Source of the DNA: Gemmatimonadota bacterium
GTDB lineage: Bacteria; Gemmatimonadota; Gemmatimonadetes; Gemmatimonadales; Gemmatimonadaceae
NCBI GenBank assembly: GCA_027622655.1
Contig: JAQBYI010000002.1
Coordinates: 1 to 64,000 of the forward strand
Reading direction: 5' to 3'
DNA length: 64,000 nt
Position numbers and translations under genes: made by a program. Positions 41,736 to 50,913 of this stretch are shown here, piece by piece (the first letter of the stretch is position 1; each line of letters starts with the position of its first letter). The notes beneath the pieces are model-generated. The model was not told the DNA's origin and ran no database searches. It saw only the letters and a list, made by a program, of their open reading frames with translations.

Positions 41736-43838
41736 TCAGTCGGCTACGCTGATCTCGACCAGGTTGTCGTAGAACACCGGCCCGTTTCCGAGGTCGGTTA
41801 TGAGCTGCGACGTGGTGTCGTTGGCGTTCTTGCCGTCCGGCGCGAGCTTTGTCCACCACACGCTCGGGGCGTTGGCCACGCCTTCGCGCACCGACTTGCC
41901 GACCCGCGCGATTCCTGTGAAGAATCCGCGGTCGTTAGCCACGACCACTCGAACGCCTTCCGTGATTCCGCGAACGACGGCGTCGTTGCGGTGCAGTACA
42001 ACCTCCGGCTCGGCGTTGCGGCGCAATGAGTCCACGTTCACAAAAGTCGAGTTGAGGAACTGGTGGCGCGGTGACGAGATGAGCGCGAGGGGATACTTCG
42101 CCGCGAGGTCGGGCCTTGTCTCGGGAAACTCATGGGGTGGCGTGAACGTCGGCAGCGGATCGAGCCCCATCGCCTTCATCCGCTCCGAATAGAACTCGCA
42201 CTTTCCGCTGGGCGTGAGGAACCCGCCTGCGGAGAACGGGAGGAACGGGCGCGGCACGTTGAGCCGAACCCATCCCTTTTCCATGAGCGCGTCAAACGTC
42301 ACGCCTTTCATTCGCTCGGTCGACGTGTCGAGTGAACCCTTGATGATTGAGACGTCGTCTTCTCTCAGCGCCGGATGATCGAGCCCCATTCGGGCCGCGA
42401 TCAACCGGAAGATCTCCGTGTTCGGTTTCGCGTCGGCAGTCGGCTCTATGGCTGGCCGGTTGAGCGTCGCATAGAGATGGCCGTACGAGAAGTGCACGTC
42501 CCAGTGCTCGAGCTGCGTGGTGGCCGGCAGGATCCAGTCGGCCCAGTCAGCGGTATCGGTCTGAAAATGTTCGAGGACAACGGTGAACAAGTCTTCACGC
42601 CCGAGTCCTCGAACCACCGCGTTTCGGTCCGGCGCTACTGCGGCCGGATTCGAGTTGTATACAACGAGCGCCTTGACCGGCGGCCCGCCGACTCCCGCGT
42701 CGCCATTGTTGAGCGCGTCGCCGAGTCGGATCATGTTGATCGTGCGCACCGGGCCCGCGCTCATATCGGGCCGCGTCAACGATTCCTTGTTGAATTGAAA
42801 CGTCTTGCTCGTTGAGAGTTGGATTCCGCCTCCCGGCCGGCGCCAGTGACCGCAAACCGCGGGCAGGCACGCGATAGTCCGGACAGCCATTCCGCCGCCG
42901 CCATGCCGCTGCATGCCGTAGTTGATGCGCACGAACGCCGACTTTGCGCGACCATACCGGCGCGCGAGGGATACGATGGTTTCTTCGGGAATCCCGCATA
43001 GGGGCGCGACTCGTGCCGGCGGCCATTCTTTCGCGCGCTCACGCAGTTGGTCACCGCCGAGCGTGTACTTCTCGATGTAGTCCGCGTCCTCGAGTCCTTC
43101 GGAAAAGATCACATGCATCATGGCGAGCGCGAGCGCAGCATCGGTACCCGGGCGAATACCGATCCACTCGTCGCACTGCTCGGCCGTACGCGTCCTGATT
43201 GGGTCGATGGCAATGATCGTCGCGCCATTCTCGCGCGCCTTGAGCACGAACGGCCAGAGGTGAGGATTCGCGGTGAGCGTGTTCGTTCCCCACAGCAGCA
43301 CGAGGTCACTCCACGGGAGGCCCTCGCCATCGGCGCCGATGCTCGCGCCAACGGTCATCTTCATTCCCTCGGCGCCGCATGTCGAGCAGATGGTGCGGTC
43401 GAGTTCCGAAGCGCCGATCAGGCCGAAGAAACGGCGGTCCATGGAATCGCCCTGCACATAACCCATCGTGCCGGCGTACGAGTAGGGCAGAATCGCCTGC
43501 GGTCCGTCGCTTGAGGCGCGGATCGCGTTGAGTTTGGCAGCGATATCGTCGAGCGCTTCGTCCCACGTGGCCGGCTCGAACTGCCCGCTACCCTTGGCGC
43601 CGACGCGGCGCAGCGGTGTGGTGAGACGGTCCTTATGGTATGTACGCTCGAGGTAGCGATTGACCTTCGCGCAGAGAAAACCCTGCGTGAACGGATGGTC
43701 GGCGTCACCCTGAATGCGCGTCGCGCGGCCGCCCTCGACCGTGACGAGTGTCGCGCAAGCATCGGGGCAGTCGTGCGGGCAAGCGCCGCGCACGAGGGTC
43801 GTTGCGCCGTCGTTCTCATTTGTGGAGTCGATGGACAT
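41736..43838 (-). CDS. Molybdopterin-dependent oxidoreductase (DMSO reductase/formate dehydrogenase-like superfamily)
   Basis: A 700-residue protein with an N-terminal [4Fe-4S] motif (ACPHDCPDACATL ... GFLCAKVN). Molybdopterin binding domains follow: SYAGTMGYVQGDSMDRRFF, the CSTCGAEGMKMTVGASIG segment, GTNTLTANPHLWPF, IDPIRTRTAEQCDEW and MQRHGGGGMAVRTIA. The C-terminal molydop-binding domain carries LISSPRHQFLNSTFVN. There is no Tat signal, so it is probably cytosolic. The fold resembles FdhF-like and FDH-like oxidoreductases, but the substrate is not assigned. It is the last gene of the glcD-E-F-ygfZ-oxidoreductase run, 14 bp after ygfZ. Confidence 0.88.
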   Translation of the reverse strand: MSIDSTNENDGATTLVRGACPHDCPDACATLVTVEGGRATRIQGDADHPFTQGFLCAKVNRYLERTYHKDRLTTPLRRVGAKGSGQFEPATWDEALDDIAAKLNAIRASSDGPQAILPYSYAGTMGYVQGDSMDRRFFGLIGASELDRTICSTCGAEGMKMTVGASIGADGEGLPWSDLVLLWGTNTLTANPHLWPFVLKARENGATIIAIDPIRTRTAEQCDEWIGIRPGTDAALALAMMHVIFSEGLEDADYIEKYTLGGDQLRERAKEWPPARVAPLCGIPEETIVSLARRYGRAKSAFVRINYGMQRHGGGGMAVRTIACLPAVCGHWRRPGGGIQLSTSKTFQFNKESLTRPDMSAGPVRTINMIRLGDALNNGDAGVGGPPVKALVVYNSNPAAVAPDRNAVVRGLGREDLFTVVLEHFQTDTADWADWILPATTQLEHWDVHFSYGHLYATLNRPAIEPTADAKPNTEIFRLIAARMGLDHPALREDDVSIIKGSLDTSTERMKGVTFDALMEKGWVRLNVPRPFLPFSAGGFLTPSGKCEFYSERMKAMGLDPLPTFTPPHEFPETRPDLAAKYPLALISSPRHQFLNSTFVNVDSLRRNAEPEVVLHRNDAVVRGITEGVRVVVANDRGFFTGIARVGKSVREGVANAPSVWWTKLAPDGKNANDTTSQLITDLGNGPVFYDNLVEISVAD

Positions 43839-43852
43839 GGCCGCTGACGATA

Positions 43853-44860
43853 CTATGGGTGGATGTTCAATGTAGCCGCAAAAGGGAGCGCTACTACCGT
43901 TGCCTGCACGTCACCGGTAGAAGCTCGTATCGTGACCGCGTCGCCGTCCGCGACTTCGCGGCGGACGTACGCGAGCGCGATCGCTCCGAATGTCGGAGAA
44001 TCTGCAGCGGACCTGACACCACCGACAACGGTGCCGTCCGACGTGGCCAGCTCGGCACCACGCTCGAGCGAACCCGAACCGCGCAATCCACGCAAGGTTC
44101 GATTGACGTGGCCCCGGAAGTGCACACGCGCGACCGTTTCCTGACCGGCGTAGCACCCTTTGTCGAACGAGATCGCGCCCAGGCGATCGAACGCCGCTTC
44201 CTGGGCGAGGACGTTTTCGTCGAAATCGGCCCCAAACAGCGGGCGACCGGCTTCGATGCGAAGTACGTCGGCCGTCGCTGCATCGATCTGTACTGCTCCG
44301 TTGGCCGCGAGCGCGGCCAGCGTCGTCACGGCAACGTCCGCGTCGAGGAGCAGGTCGAATCCCGGAACGCCAAGATCCGGCACGCGTGCGATCATCACGG
44401 CCGCCGTGCCGGTAGCAATAATGTGAGCGAACTCGGGCATCGTAGAGAGATCGCTTTCGGCGACGCCGGTCGAGGCGGCGACTGTGCGTGCCGCGTGCGG
44501 GCCGAACACGCCAATGGATCGCAGCGTGGCCGACACGTCTTCATACTTCGCGAGTCGCGGATTGACGTACTTCCGAAGCATCGTGAGCAATGCCGGTGCC
44601 GCCGCGGCCGAAGTGTCCACGAGATAACTCTCGTTGCGGGCGAACACCCGGACATCGGCAATGATCTTTCCTTTCACGGTCAGCGCAGCCGCGTAGTGCC
44701 CGAAGCCCGGCTTTAGCGTTGCGACGTCGTTCGTGAGCAGGCCGTTCAGGGTTGCAGCGGCCTGCGCTCCCGTGAATTCCAGGCGAAGCCGATCGCTGCG
44801 ATCGATGAACGCCGCGTCCTCTCTTGCCGCTCGATACCCGTTCCCAATCGCGTGCGTCAT
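43853..44860 (-). CDS. ygfZ: YgfZ/GcvT-like folate-binding Fe-S cluster protein
   Basis: A 335-residue GcvT-fold protein with the YgfZ signature KGCYAGQETVARVHFRGHVNRTLRGL at about residues 235-260, including the conserved Cys. N-terminal features are FIDRSDRLRLEFTGAQAAATLNGLLTND. YgfZ helps repair or assemble specific Fe-S proteins in a folate-dependent way. Its placement between glcF and a [4Fe-4S]-containing molybdopterin enzyme fits such a role. The ATG overlaps the glcF stop by 4 bp (ATGA). Confidence 0.9.
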   Translation of the reverse strand: MTHAIGNGYRAAREDAAFIDRSDRLRLEFTGAQAAATLNGLLTNDVATLKPGFGHYAAALTVKGKIIADVRVFARNESYLVDTSAAAAPALLTMLRKYVNPRLAKYEDVSATLRSIGVFGPHAARTVAASTGVAESDLSTMPEFAHIIATGTAAVMIARVPDLGVPGFDLLLDADVAVTTLAALAANGAVQIDAATADVLRIEAGRPLFGADFDENVLAQEAAFDRLGAISFDKGCYAGQETVARVHFRGHVNRTLRGLRGSGSLERGAELATSDGTVVGGVRSAADSPTFGAIALAYVRREVADGDAVTIRASTGDVQATVVALPFAATLNIHP

Positions 44861-46143
44861 CGCGATACCTCGATAGCGGCCGACGGCGCTGCACGCTGTG
44901 CCGTGTACGCGGCGTCGAGCAATTCTACGGGATGCCGCACTGCGACGTCGCTTCCGGCGCGGAGCAGCCCCGCCCCGATATGCATCATGCAGCCGGGGTT
45001 CCCGGTGACGACCGTGCGCGCGCCGCTTGCCACGATACCATCAATCTTCGGTGAGAGTATCTGGCGCGACAGGTCCGGTTGCGCGAGCGAATAGAGCCCA
45101 GCGCTTCCGCAGCACTGTGCCGCATCCGGAAGCTCATCTGAATCGAGCCCGTGCACTGCGCCCAGCACTTTCGCGGGCGCGCTGGAGAGTCGCTGTCCGT
45201 GCACCAGATGGCACGGATGGTCAACGGCTACGCGGCCAGGGGTTGCTGTTTGCGCCGGGTGCGGCCCTGCGGCCGCGAGCAGTTCGCTCACGTCACGAAC
45301 TCGCGCACTGAACGCCGTGGCACGATCGCGCCAGGCGGCGTCGTCGGCGAGCAGATGGGCATAGTCCTTCATTGCCGCACCGCACCCTGCCGAGTTGACC
45401 GCGATGTACTGAGCGTCCGACACATCGAACGCTTCAATGTTTGCGCGAGCCAGCAAGCGGGCGGTGTCCCGGTCGCCGGCGTGCGCGTGCAGCGCGCCAC
45501 AGCAGCGTTGCGTGGGCGCCGCGCGCAGCTGGTACCCGTTGTACGCGAGCACTCGCTCAGTGGCACGGTTCACTGGCGCGAGAAGTCCTTCCATCACACA
45601 ACCGGTCAGAACGGCCACATTTTCGCGCACAGGCGTACTTGCGGCAGGCGCGGAGTGATTGGCAGTTGTTGGCGAACCTTGCGGCCGGCGCGTCGCCTCG
45701 AGCGTCGCCATCGCCACGCCCAGTCGCCCGGGAGCGCGCAGCAGGACCCGGCTAAGGCCCACTGCGCGTGCCATCCTGGCGAACCACATCGCCACCCACA
45801 TCGGCGCCGGATTCGCGAACGTGAAGAGTACGAGCCGCTCAATCCAGGTGCCGGGTCGATGCGCGGCCAAAGCAGCCCGCGTGTCCTCGAGCAAGTGGCC
45901 GTACGGTACGCCCGATGGGCATGCGGTCTCGCACGCCCGGCAGCCCAGGCACTGGTCGAGATGGAGTCCGACTGCGTCGTCCGCCGGGTCAAGCGTTCCC
46001 GCCGCGAGCGCCTTCATTAGCACGATGCGGCCACGCGGCGAATCATTTTCGTCGTCGAGGGTGAGGTAAGTTGGGCACGCCTGCAGGCAGAAGCCGCAAT
46101 GAACGCACAACTCCGACCCCGGGAGCGGTCGCACGGCGGTCAT
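44857..46143 (-). CDS. glcF: Glycolate oxidase iron-sulfur subunit
   Basis: Two ferredoxin-like [4Fe-4S] motifs (CVHCGFCLQACPTY near residue 15 and CLGCRACETACPSG near 70), followed by two CCG domains: CVMEGLLAPVNRATE to QRCCGALHAHAGD, and DHPCHLVHGQRL to AQCCGSAGLYSLAQP. Together these are the GlcF architecture (428 residues). GlcF passes electrons from the flavin subunits GlcD/GlcE to the quinone pool at the membrane during oxidation of glycolate or related 2-hydroxy acids. It overlaps glcE at its start and ygfZ at its end. Confidence 0.92.
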   Translation of the reverse strand: MTAVRPLPGSELCVHCGFCLQACPTYLTLDDENDSPRGRIVLMKALAAGTLDPADDAVGLHLDQCLGCRACETACPSGVPYGHLLEDTRAALAAHRPGTWIERLVLFTFANPAPMWVAMWFARMARAVGLSRVLLRAPGRLGVAMATLEATRRPQGSPTTANHSAPAASTPVRENVAVLTGCVMEGLLAPVNRATERVLAYNGYQLRAAPTQRCCGALHAHAGDRDTARLLARANIEAFDVSDAQYIAVNSAGCGAAMKDYAHLLADDAAWRDRATAFSARVRDVSELLAAAGPHPAQTATPGRVAVDHPCHLVHGQRLSSAPAKVLGAVHGLDSDELPDAAQCCGSAGLYSLAQPDLSRQILSPKIDGIVASGARTVVTGNPGCMMHIGAGLLRAGSDVAVRHPVELLDAAYTAQRAAPSAAIEVSR

Positions 46144-47078
46144 GACACGCTCCCCGGATTGGCGCCGAACACTCCGGGGTTGAGCACACCGGCTGGGTCG
46201 AAGCGCTCCTTCAAACGCCGGGCGACACTGGTCGCAAACGGATCACCGTCGAGCCGCCGTGGGTGCGGATCGAGCGCGCGTAGTCGTGTCCAGACACTGG
46301 CGTCGATTTCCGTGACTTCTCCCGCGGCCGACGCGCCAGCATGCCCCGCCTCTACAAGCGCTGCGTTCCCGCCGTAGCGGGCTATCACGCAGCCGGCCGG
46401 AAGTGAGAGGGCGCCGGCGAGGCGCTCATCAATCGATTCACAGGCGATGGGCTGCACGTCTGCACGACGGATAATCGCGGCCAGCTCGACGTCTGCGGTT
46501 CGCGGTGCCACACAAAGCGTCCGATCAACGGTCGGGCGCGCACGCAGGCGAACAGTCACTTCGGTAATGACGCCGAGCGTTCCAAATGCGCCGACCATCA
46601 GCCGGGTGAGGTCGAACCCCGCGACGTTCTTCACGACGCGCCCGCCTCCGCGAATCGTCGTGCCGGTTCCATCCACGAACTCGACGCCGAGTGCAATATC
46701 GCGCGGTCGGCCGAGCGCATTCGCGCATGGCCCGGCGGTCGCAGTGGCGAAGGTCGCACCGATGGTGCCGTCGTCGTCGCCCCAGGAGAGCAGGGGACAC
46801 CACTGATTGTTCGGCGCGGTGATCGCGTTCAGCTCGGCGAGTGTCGTTCCCGCGCGGACCGTGAGCGTGAGATCCGACGGTACGTACGCAACGACGCCGG
46901 TGAGCTTCGCTAGTGAAAGTGTCGGCAAATCTGCGCCCACGCGCGCCGCTGGTGAGCCGGCGCCGGACCACCGCCCGCTTCCGAGCACCCGAAGCGGCGC
47001 TCCTGCCGAATGCGCCGCGCGGACTACTTCGGCCACATCGGCTGTCGACAACACTTCCGCCGGAGCGCGTACGCTCAT
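46140..47078 (-). CDS. glcE: Glycolate oxidase FAD-binding subunit
   Basis: A FAD-binding (PCMH-type) domain in 312 residues: VLGSGRWSGAG (cofactor strand), LSWGDDDGTIGATFATATAGPCANALGRPRD, GGRVVKNVAGFDLTRLMVGAFGTLGVITEVTVRL, and a reduced C-terminal cap. This is typical of the shorter GlcE partner of GlcD. ATG 47078 overlaps the glcD stop (ATGA); a start at 47105 would overlap more. It should form a complex with GlcD and GlcF. Confidence 0.9.
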   Translation of the reverse strand: MSVRAPAEVLSTADVAEVVRAAHSAGAPLRVLGSGRWSGAGSPAARVGADLPTLSLAKLTGVVAYVPSDLTLTVRAGTTLAELNAITAPNNQWCPLLSWGDDDGTIGATFATATAGPCANALGRPRDIALGVEFVDGTGTTIRGGGRVVKNVAGFDLTRLMVGAFGTLGVITEVTVRLRARPTVDRTLCVAPRTADVELAAIIRRADVQPIACESIDERLAGALSLPAGCVIARYGGNAALVEAGHAGASAAGEVTEIDASVWTRLRALDPHPRRLDGDPFATSVARRLKERFDPAGVLNPGVFGANPGSVS

Positions 47079-48502
47079 TTGCGGGCTCCTGGAGCGGCCA
47101 TCCACTCACGGCAACGATGAACCGGCACGACCTTCCCCGGATTGGCTCGCCGGGCCGGATCGAACGCATCGCGGAGGCGGCACATTGCGTCGAGCGAATC
47201 CGGCGAGAAGAGCGCATCCATATATGGAAGCTTGTCGAGCCCGACACCGTGCTCGCCGGTAATCGTCCCGCCCTCGGCGATGCAGAGTTCCATGATCTCC
47301 TTGCACGCGGCATGCACCCTCGCCGACTCGTCGGCGTCATCACCGTTGTACGGGATGTTCGGGTGCAGGTTGCCGTCACCGGCGTGGAACACGTTGCAGA
47401 CACGGATGCCGTGTCGTTCGCCGATCTCGGCAATTGCGCGCAGGATTGGCGCCAGCTTGGTGCGCGGTACGACTGCGTCCTGCACAGCGAGGTTTGCAGC
47501 AACGCGACCCATCGCGCCGAACGCCTTCTTGCGGCCCTGCCAAAGGCGCGCGCGCTCGGCCGGATTCGTAGCCGTTCGCACAGTGCGTGCGCCCGACTCG
47601 CTGCAGATGGCTTTGATGGCTGCAACGTCGTCGTCGAGGCCGGCCACGGGGCCGTCCACTTCAATGATGAGCGCTGCGGCGGCGTCGGTTGGATATCCGG
47701 CTGCGTATATGGAAGCTTCAACAGCCGCGATCGTTCCCGCGTCAATAAGCTCCAGCGCCGCTGGAACGATGCCGGCCGCGATGATCGCGCTCACCGCTTC
47801 GGCTGCGCCGTCTACCGTGACGAAGTCAGCGAGCATCGTACAGATGCGCGCTGGGTTCTGCGTGAGGCGTACGGTGACATCGACCGCAAGTCCGAAACAT
47901 CCCTCTGACCCGACAAACGCGCCGAGGAGGTCGTAGCCGATGTCGTCGTTGCGCGGGGCTTCGAGCACGATCAGCTCTCCGTCCGGCAGCGCGACGGTGG
48001 CCGCCGCCACGTGGTTGAGCGTCACGCCGTACTTGAGGCAGTGGGGTCCGCCGGCATTCTCCGCAACATTGCCGCCAATCGTGCACGCAGTCTGACTCGA
48101 TGGGTCCGGCGCATAATGAAGCCCGTGCGGGAGTGCGGCGCGGGACAGCGTCGCGTTTACCACTCCGGGTTCAACAGTCGCAGTCATGGCGACCGGATCA
48201 ATCGCGATGATGCGGCGCATCCGATGCATGCCGACCAGCACGATTCCGTCCGCGAGCGCTCCTCCCGAAAGTCCGGTACCGGCGCCACGCGCCACGAACG
48301 GCGTATCGGCGGCGGCAAGGGCGCGCACCACTGCGATCGCTTCGTCACGCGTACCCGGCGACACCATCATGCGCGGCCGCTTGTGGTAGCCGGGGAGTCC
48401 GTCGTTCTCGTACACGAGGAGCTCCACCGCCCGCGTCGTGACGTGGCGCGTGCCGACGATCCCGGCGAGGGTGGTGGCGAGGGAAGTGGCGAGGGGATCC
48501 AC
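47075..48502 (-). CDS. glcD: Glycolate oxidase subunit, FAD-linked oxidase
   Basis: A 475-residue VAO-family oxidase. Visible features are ELLVYENDGLPGYHKRPRMM, FVARGAGTGLSGGALADG, ATVEPGVVNATLSRAALPHGLHYAPDPSSQTACTIGGN, then LLGAFVGSEGCFGLAVDVTVRL. The C-terminal domain has CNVFHAGDGNLHPNIPYN (two active-site His) and GGTITGEHGVGLDKL. GTG 48502 is chosen; a longer frame to 48589 crosses the terminator-like hairpin upstream. It is the first gene of the operon. It oxidises glycolate, lactate or similar 2-hydroxy acids. Confidence 0.92.
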   Translation of the reverse strand: MDPLATSLATTLAGIVGTRHVTTRAVELLVYENDGLPGYHKRPRMMVSPGTRDEAIAVVRALAAADTPFVARGAGTGLSGGALADGIVLVGMHRMRRIIAIDPVAMTATVEPGVVNATLSRAALPHGLHYAPDPSSQTACTIGGNVAENAGGPHCLKYGVTLNHVAAATVALPDGELIVLEAPRNDDIGYDLLGAFVGSEGCFGLAVDVTVRLTQNPARICTMLADFVTVDGAAEAVSAIIAAGIVPAALELIDAGTIAAVEASIYAAGYPTDAAAALIIEVDGPVAGLDDDVAAIKAICSESGARTVRTATNPAERARLWQGRKKAFGAMGRVAANLAVQDAVVPRTKLAPILRAIAEIGERHGIRVCNVFHAGDGNLHPNIPYNGDDADESARVHAACKEIMELCIAEGGTITGEHGVGLDKLPYMDALFSPDSLDAMCRLRDAFDPARRANPGKVVPVHRCREWMAAPGARK

Positions 48503-48581
48503 GAACGAATTGTAGCGACACGACGCGGCGCAGCCGTCATCGGGGCCCACTGCGGTCGATCGATCGCAGGCGCGCACCCGG

Positions 48582-48618
48582 TAAAACACGAAGGGCCGAG
48601 CTTTCGCTCGACCCTTCG
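48582..48618 (-). terminator. Rho-independent terminator after sigma factor gene
   Basis: Read on the minus strand, a 13-bp stem with one G-T pair (48618-48606 with 48601-48589) closes a GAAA tetraloop, then TGTTTTA follows. It lies 47 nt after the sigma gene stop and separates it from glcD. Confidence 0.85.
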
Positions 48619-48665
48619 ATTCAACTCACGCGGCGCCTTCCGGGGGCGGTGGGTGGGGCTCTGTG

Positions 48666-49559
48666 TTACGTAATCTCCCAGAAGCCAGCGAGCGAACGCC
48701 CTTCGGGCGCCTCACGCAGCTTCTCGAACGCACGCTCACGGATCTGGCGTATGCGTTCGCGAGTGACGCCCATCAGGGCGCCAATCTTTTCAAGCGTCAT
48801 CGCCTCGGCGCCCTCGTCGAGGCCATAGTACAAGTTCAGGATCTTGCGTTCGCGCGGCGTGAGGTGGCGATGGAAAACCTTGTCGATCGTCTCGCGCATC
48901 AGGTTCACGTCGGTCCGTTCTTCGATCTCGACGCCGTCGGCACCGGCGAATCGTTCGCCGAGCGTGCTGGCTTCGCGATCGCTTCGGTCCACCGGCGCGT
49001 CCAGCGAAAGTTCCGTCGCCGACATCTGCTTGGCGGAGCGCACGTGTTCCGGTGACTGTTCGAGCAACCGGCCAATTTCATGATCCGTCGGATCGCGCCT
49101 CAGCACCTGCCCGAGGATCGTCTCGGCGCGCGAAAGTCGAATGAGCTGCGAATTCTGGTTGAGTGGAATCCGGACCGAGCGCGTTTGCTCGGCCAACGCC
49201 TTGAGTACGGCCTGGCGCACCCACCACACAGCGTACGAGATGAATTTTACGCCTTGGTCGGGGTCGAACTTTCGGACCGCCTTGAGCAATCCTTCGTTGC
49301 CAATGGCAACGAGTTCGGACAGGTCGAGGCCGTGGCCCTGGTACTTCTTCACGTAAGAGATGACGAACCTGAGATTCGCCGTGACGAGTCGCTCGGCCGC
49401 CTGTTCGTCACCCTTTTGCGCCAGTCGCGCCAGCCGTTTCTCTTCGGCAGGGTCCTTGATCAGTGGGAGCTTCTGGATGTCCTGCAAATACTGGTCGAAC
49501 GCAGACGAGGGGGACGAGCGGAAAAACGACTTGCTCCTCGACTCAATCGCAGGCTGCAT
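48666..49559 (-). CDS. Primary-type sigma-70 factor (RpoD/SigA group, short form)
   Basis: A 297-residue sigma factor with region 1.2 (FDQYLQDIQKLPLIKDPAEE), a full region 2 (NLRFVISYVKKYQGHGLDL, ELVAIGNEGLLKAVRKFDP, KFISYAVWWVRQAVLKAL), region 3 and region 4 (LTPRERKILNLYYGLDEG, MTLEKIGALMGVTRERIRQI). It lacks region 1.1, as do group 2 sigmas and some phylum-specific primary sigmas. ATG 49559 (QPAIESRSKSF) is preferred over the longer 49616 frame. A terminator follows and a candidate promoter lies upstream. Confidence 0.93.
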   Translation of the reverse strand: MQPAIESRSKSFFRSSPSSAFDQYLQDIQKLPLIKDPAEEKRLARLAQKGDEQAAERLVTANLRFVISYVKKYQGHGLDLSELVAIGNEGLLKAVRKFDPDQGVKFISYAVWWVRQAVLKALAEQTRSVRIPLNQNSQLIRLSRAETILGQVLRRDPTDHEIGRLLEQSPEHVRSAKQMSATELSLDAPVDRSDREASTLGERFAGADGVEIEERTDVNLMRETIDKVFHRHLTPRERKILNLYYGLDEGAEAMTLEKIGALMGVTRERIRQIRERAFEKLREAPEGRSLAGFWEIT

Positions 49560-49653
49560 ACACACCCCGGAATGGCGTTGGGTTGTACGGCGAACGCGGC
49601 GAACAGACTCACTCAATTCCCGCGGCGACAGGTCGTCAGGCGGGGACGCGCAG

Positions 49654-49680
49654 GTTATGCGAGGGGCCGGGGACGGTCAA
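49654..49680 (-). promoter_or_regulatory. Candidate sigma-70 promoter for the sigma factor gene
   Basis: On the minus strand TTGACC (49680-49675) is followed 15 nt later by CATAAC (49659-49654), about 95 bp before the sigma gene start. The spacer is short (15), and an alternative -10 TAACCT gives 17. The match is good for a GC-rich intergenic region but remains unproven. Confidence 0.35.
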
Positions 49681-49779
49681 CACCCAAGCACCGTGCCAAG
49701 CCGGGCCAGATGAAGACAACGCTGGTTAACCCGATGCGAGACAGTCGGTTAGCTCAACATCACAAATCTTCCTCGCTTT

Positions 49780-50913
49780 CTACTCCGCGAAGCACTCCAG
49801 AAGCGCGGAAAGCACGATTTCGTCGCTTACCTGCGTTCCGTAGGCTGATTCGGTAGCCGCGACAATACCGACATCGCACAGCAATGCGTACTCCACGGCT
49901 CCGGCGCGCGACTTCTTGTCGGAGCGTGTGAGCGCGAGGATGGCTGCGGGGGCGAGCGAAGGGGCGAACGCTCTCGGCGGTCGAACCGGAAGGCCCAGCG
50001 CAACGAGCGCATCGGTGATTTTTGGCGCAAGGGAAGGTGGCGAAACGCCGAGCTTGGCGCCGATGATCGCTTCAGCGCGCATCCCGACACCTACGCACGC
50101 TCCGTGCAGCATCGCGAAGCCGGTGGCCGTCTCGATCGCGTGCCCAATCGTATGGCCAAAGTTGAGCACCTTCCTGAACCCGGATTCGCGCTCGTCGCGC
50201 CCTACGACGCCGGCCTTGATCTGGAGGTTTCGAGCGACCAGTTCAGTGAACTTGGGAGCCGATGCTTGAGCCGGGTCGCTGACCGTCGCGGCGTTTGCGA
50301 GCAACCAATCCAGTTCGCCGCTCGACGTGATGAGCGCGTGTTTCAGCGCCTCGGCCAATCCGTTCCTGATGTGCTCGGGCGAAAGCGTTCCGAGTACCGC
50401 CGGGTCGGCTAGCACCAGCGCAGGATGGTGGAACGCTCCGACGAGATTCTTGCCGGCTGGTGTGTCCACGCCCGTCTTGCCGCCGATGGCCGCATCGATC
50501 ATCGCCAGCAGAGTCGTCGGCACTTGGATGACTGGAAGGCCGCGCATGTACGTCGCGGCGACGAACCCCGCGAGGTCTCCAACCACCCCACCGCCGACCG
50601 CTATCACGACCGAGTCGCGGCCGACGGCGCCGGCAAGCATCACGTCCGTGAGGCGCGACCACTCGGCGCGTGACTTGCTGGCCTCGCCGGCAGGAATCGC
50701 GAGCTGGTCGCGCGCCGACACACCAAGCCGCGCGGCAAGCGGCGCGGCGTAAAGCGGGGCAACGTTGGAATCGCTGATCACCACCGCTCGCCGCGCGCCG
50801 ACAGTGTCGCGAATGAACTCGATGCCGTCGGTCGCGAGCGGAGCACCGACGATGATTCGCGATCCGTGGAGCGCGATCTCGAGCGGGTGATGCGCCGCGC
50901 GTCCGTCTACCAG
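49780..50913 (-). CDS. aroB: 3-dehydroquinate synthase
   Basis: Converts DAHP to 3-dehydroquinate (shikimate pathway). Visible motifs are VIAVGGGVVGDLAGFVAATYMRGLPVIQVPTTLLAMIDAAIGGKTGVD (NAD and metal site), GLAEALKHALI, GFRKVLNFGHTIGHAIE (His ligands) and MLHGACVGVGMRAE. The first ATG/GTG/TTG in frame (50784) would cut about 43 residues off the N-terminal domain, although the upstream frame clearly encodes it (LEIALHGSRIIVGAPL ... GARRAVVISDSN). A CTG at 50913, with GGAG seven bases upstream, restores 377 residues and overlaps the adenosyltransferase stop. That start is preferred. Confidence 0.9.
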   Translation of the reverse strand: MVDGRAAHHPLEIALHGSRIIVGAPLATDGIEFIRDTVGARRAVVISDSNVAPLYAAPLAARLGVSARDQLAIPAGEASKSRAEWSRLTDVMLAGAVGRDSVVIAVGGGVVGDLAGFVAATYMRGLPVIQVPTTLLAMIDAAIGGKTGVDTPAGKNLVGAFHHPALVLADPAVLGTLSPEHIRNGLAEALKHALITSSGELDWLLANAATVSDPAQASAPKFTELVARNLQIKAGVVGRDERESGFRKVLNFGHTIGHAIETATGFAMLHGACVGVGMRAEAIIGAKLGVSPPSLAPKITDALVALGLPVRPPRAFAPSLAPAAILALTRSDKKSRAGAVEYALLCDVGIVAATESAYGTQVSDEIVLSALLECFAE

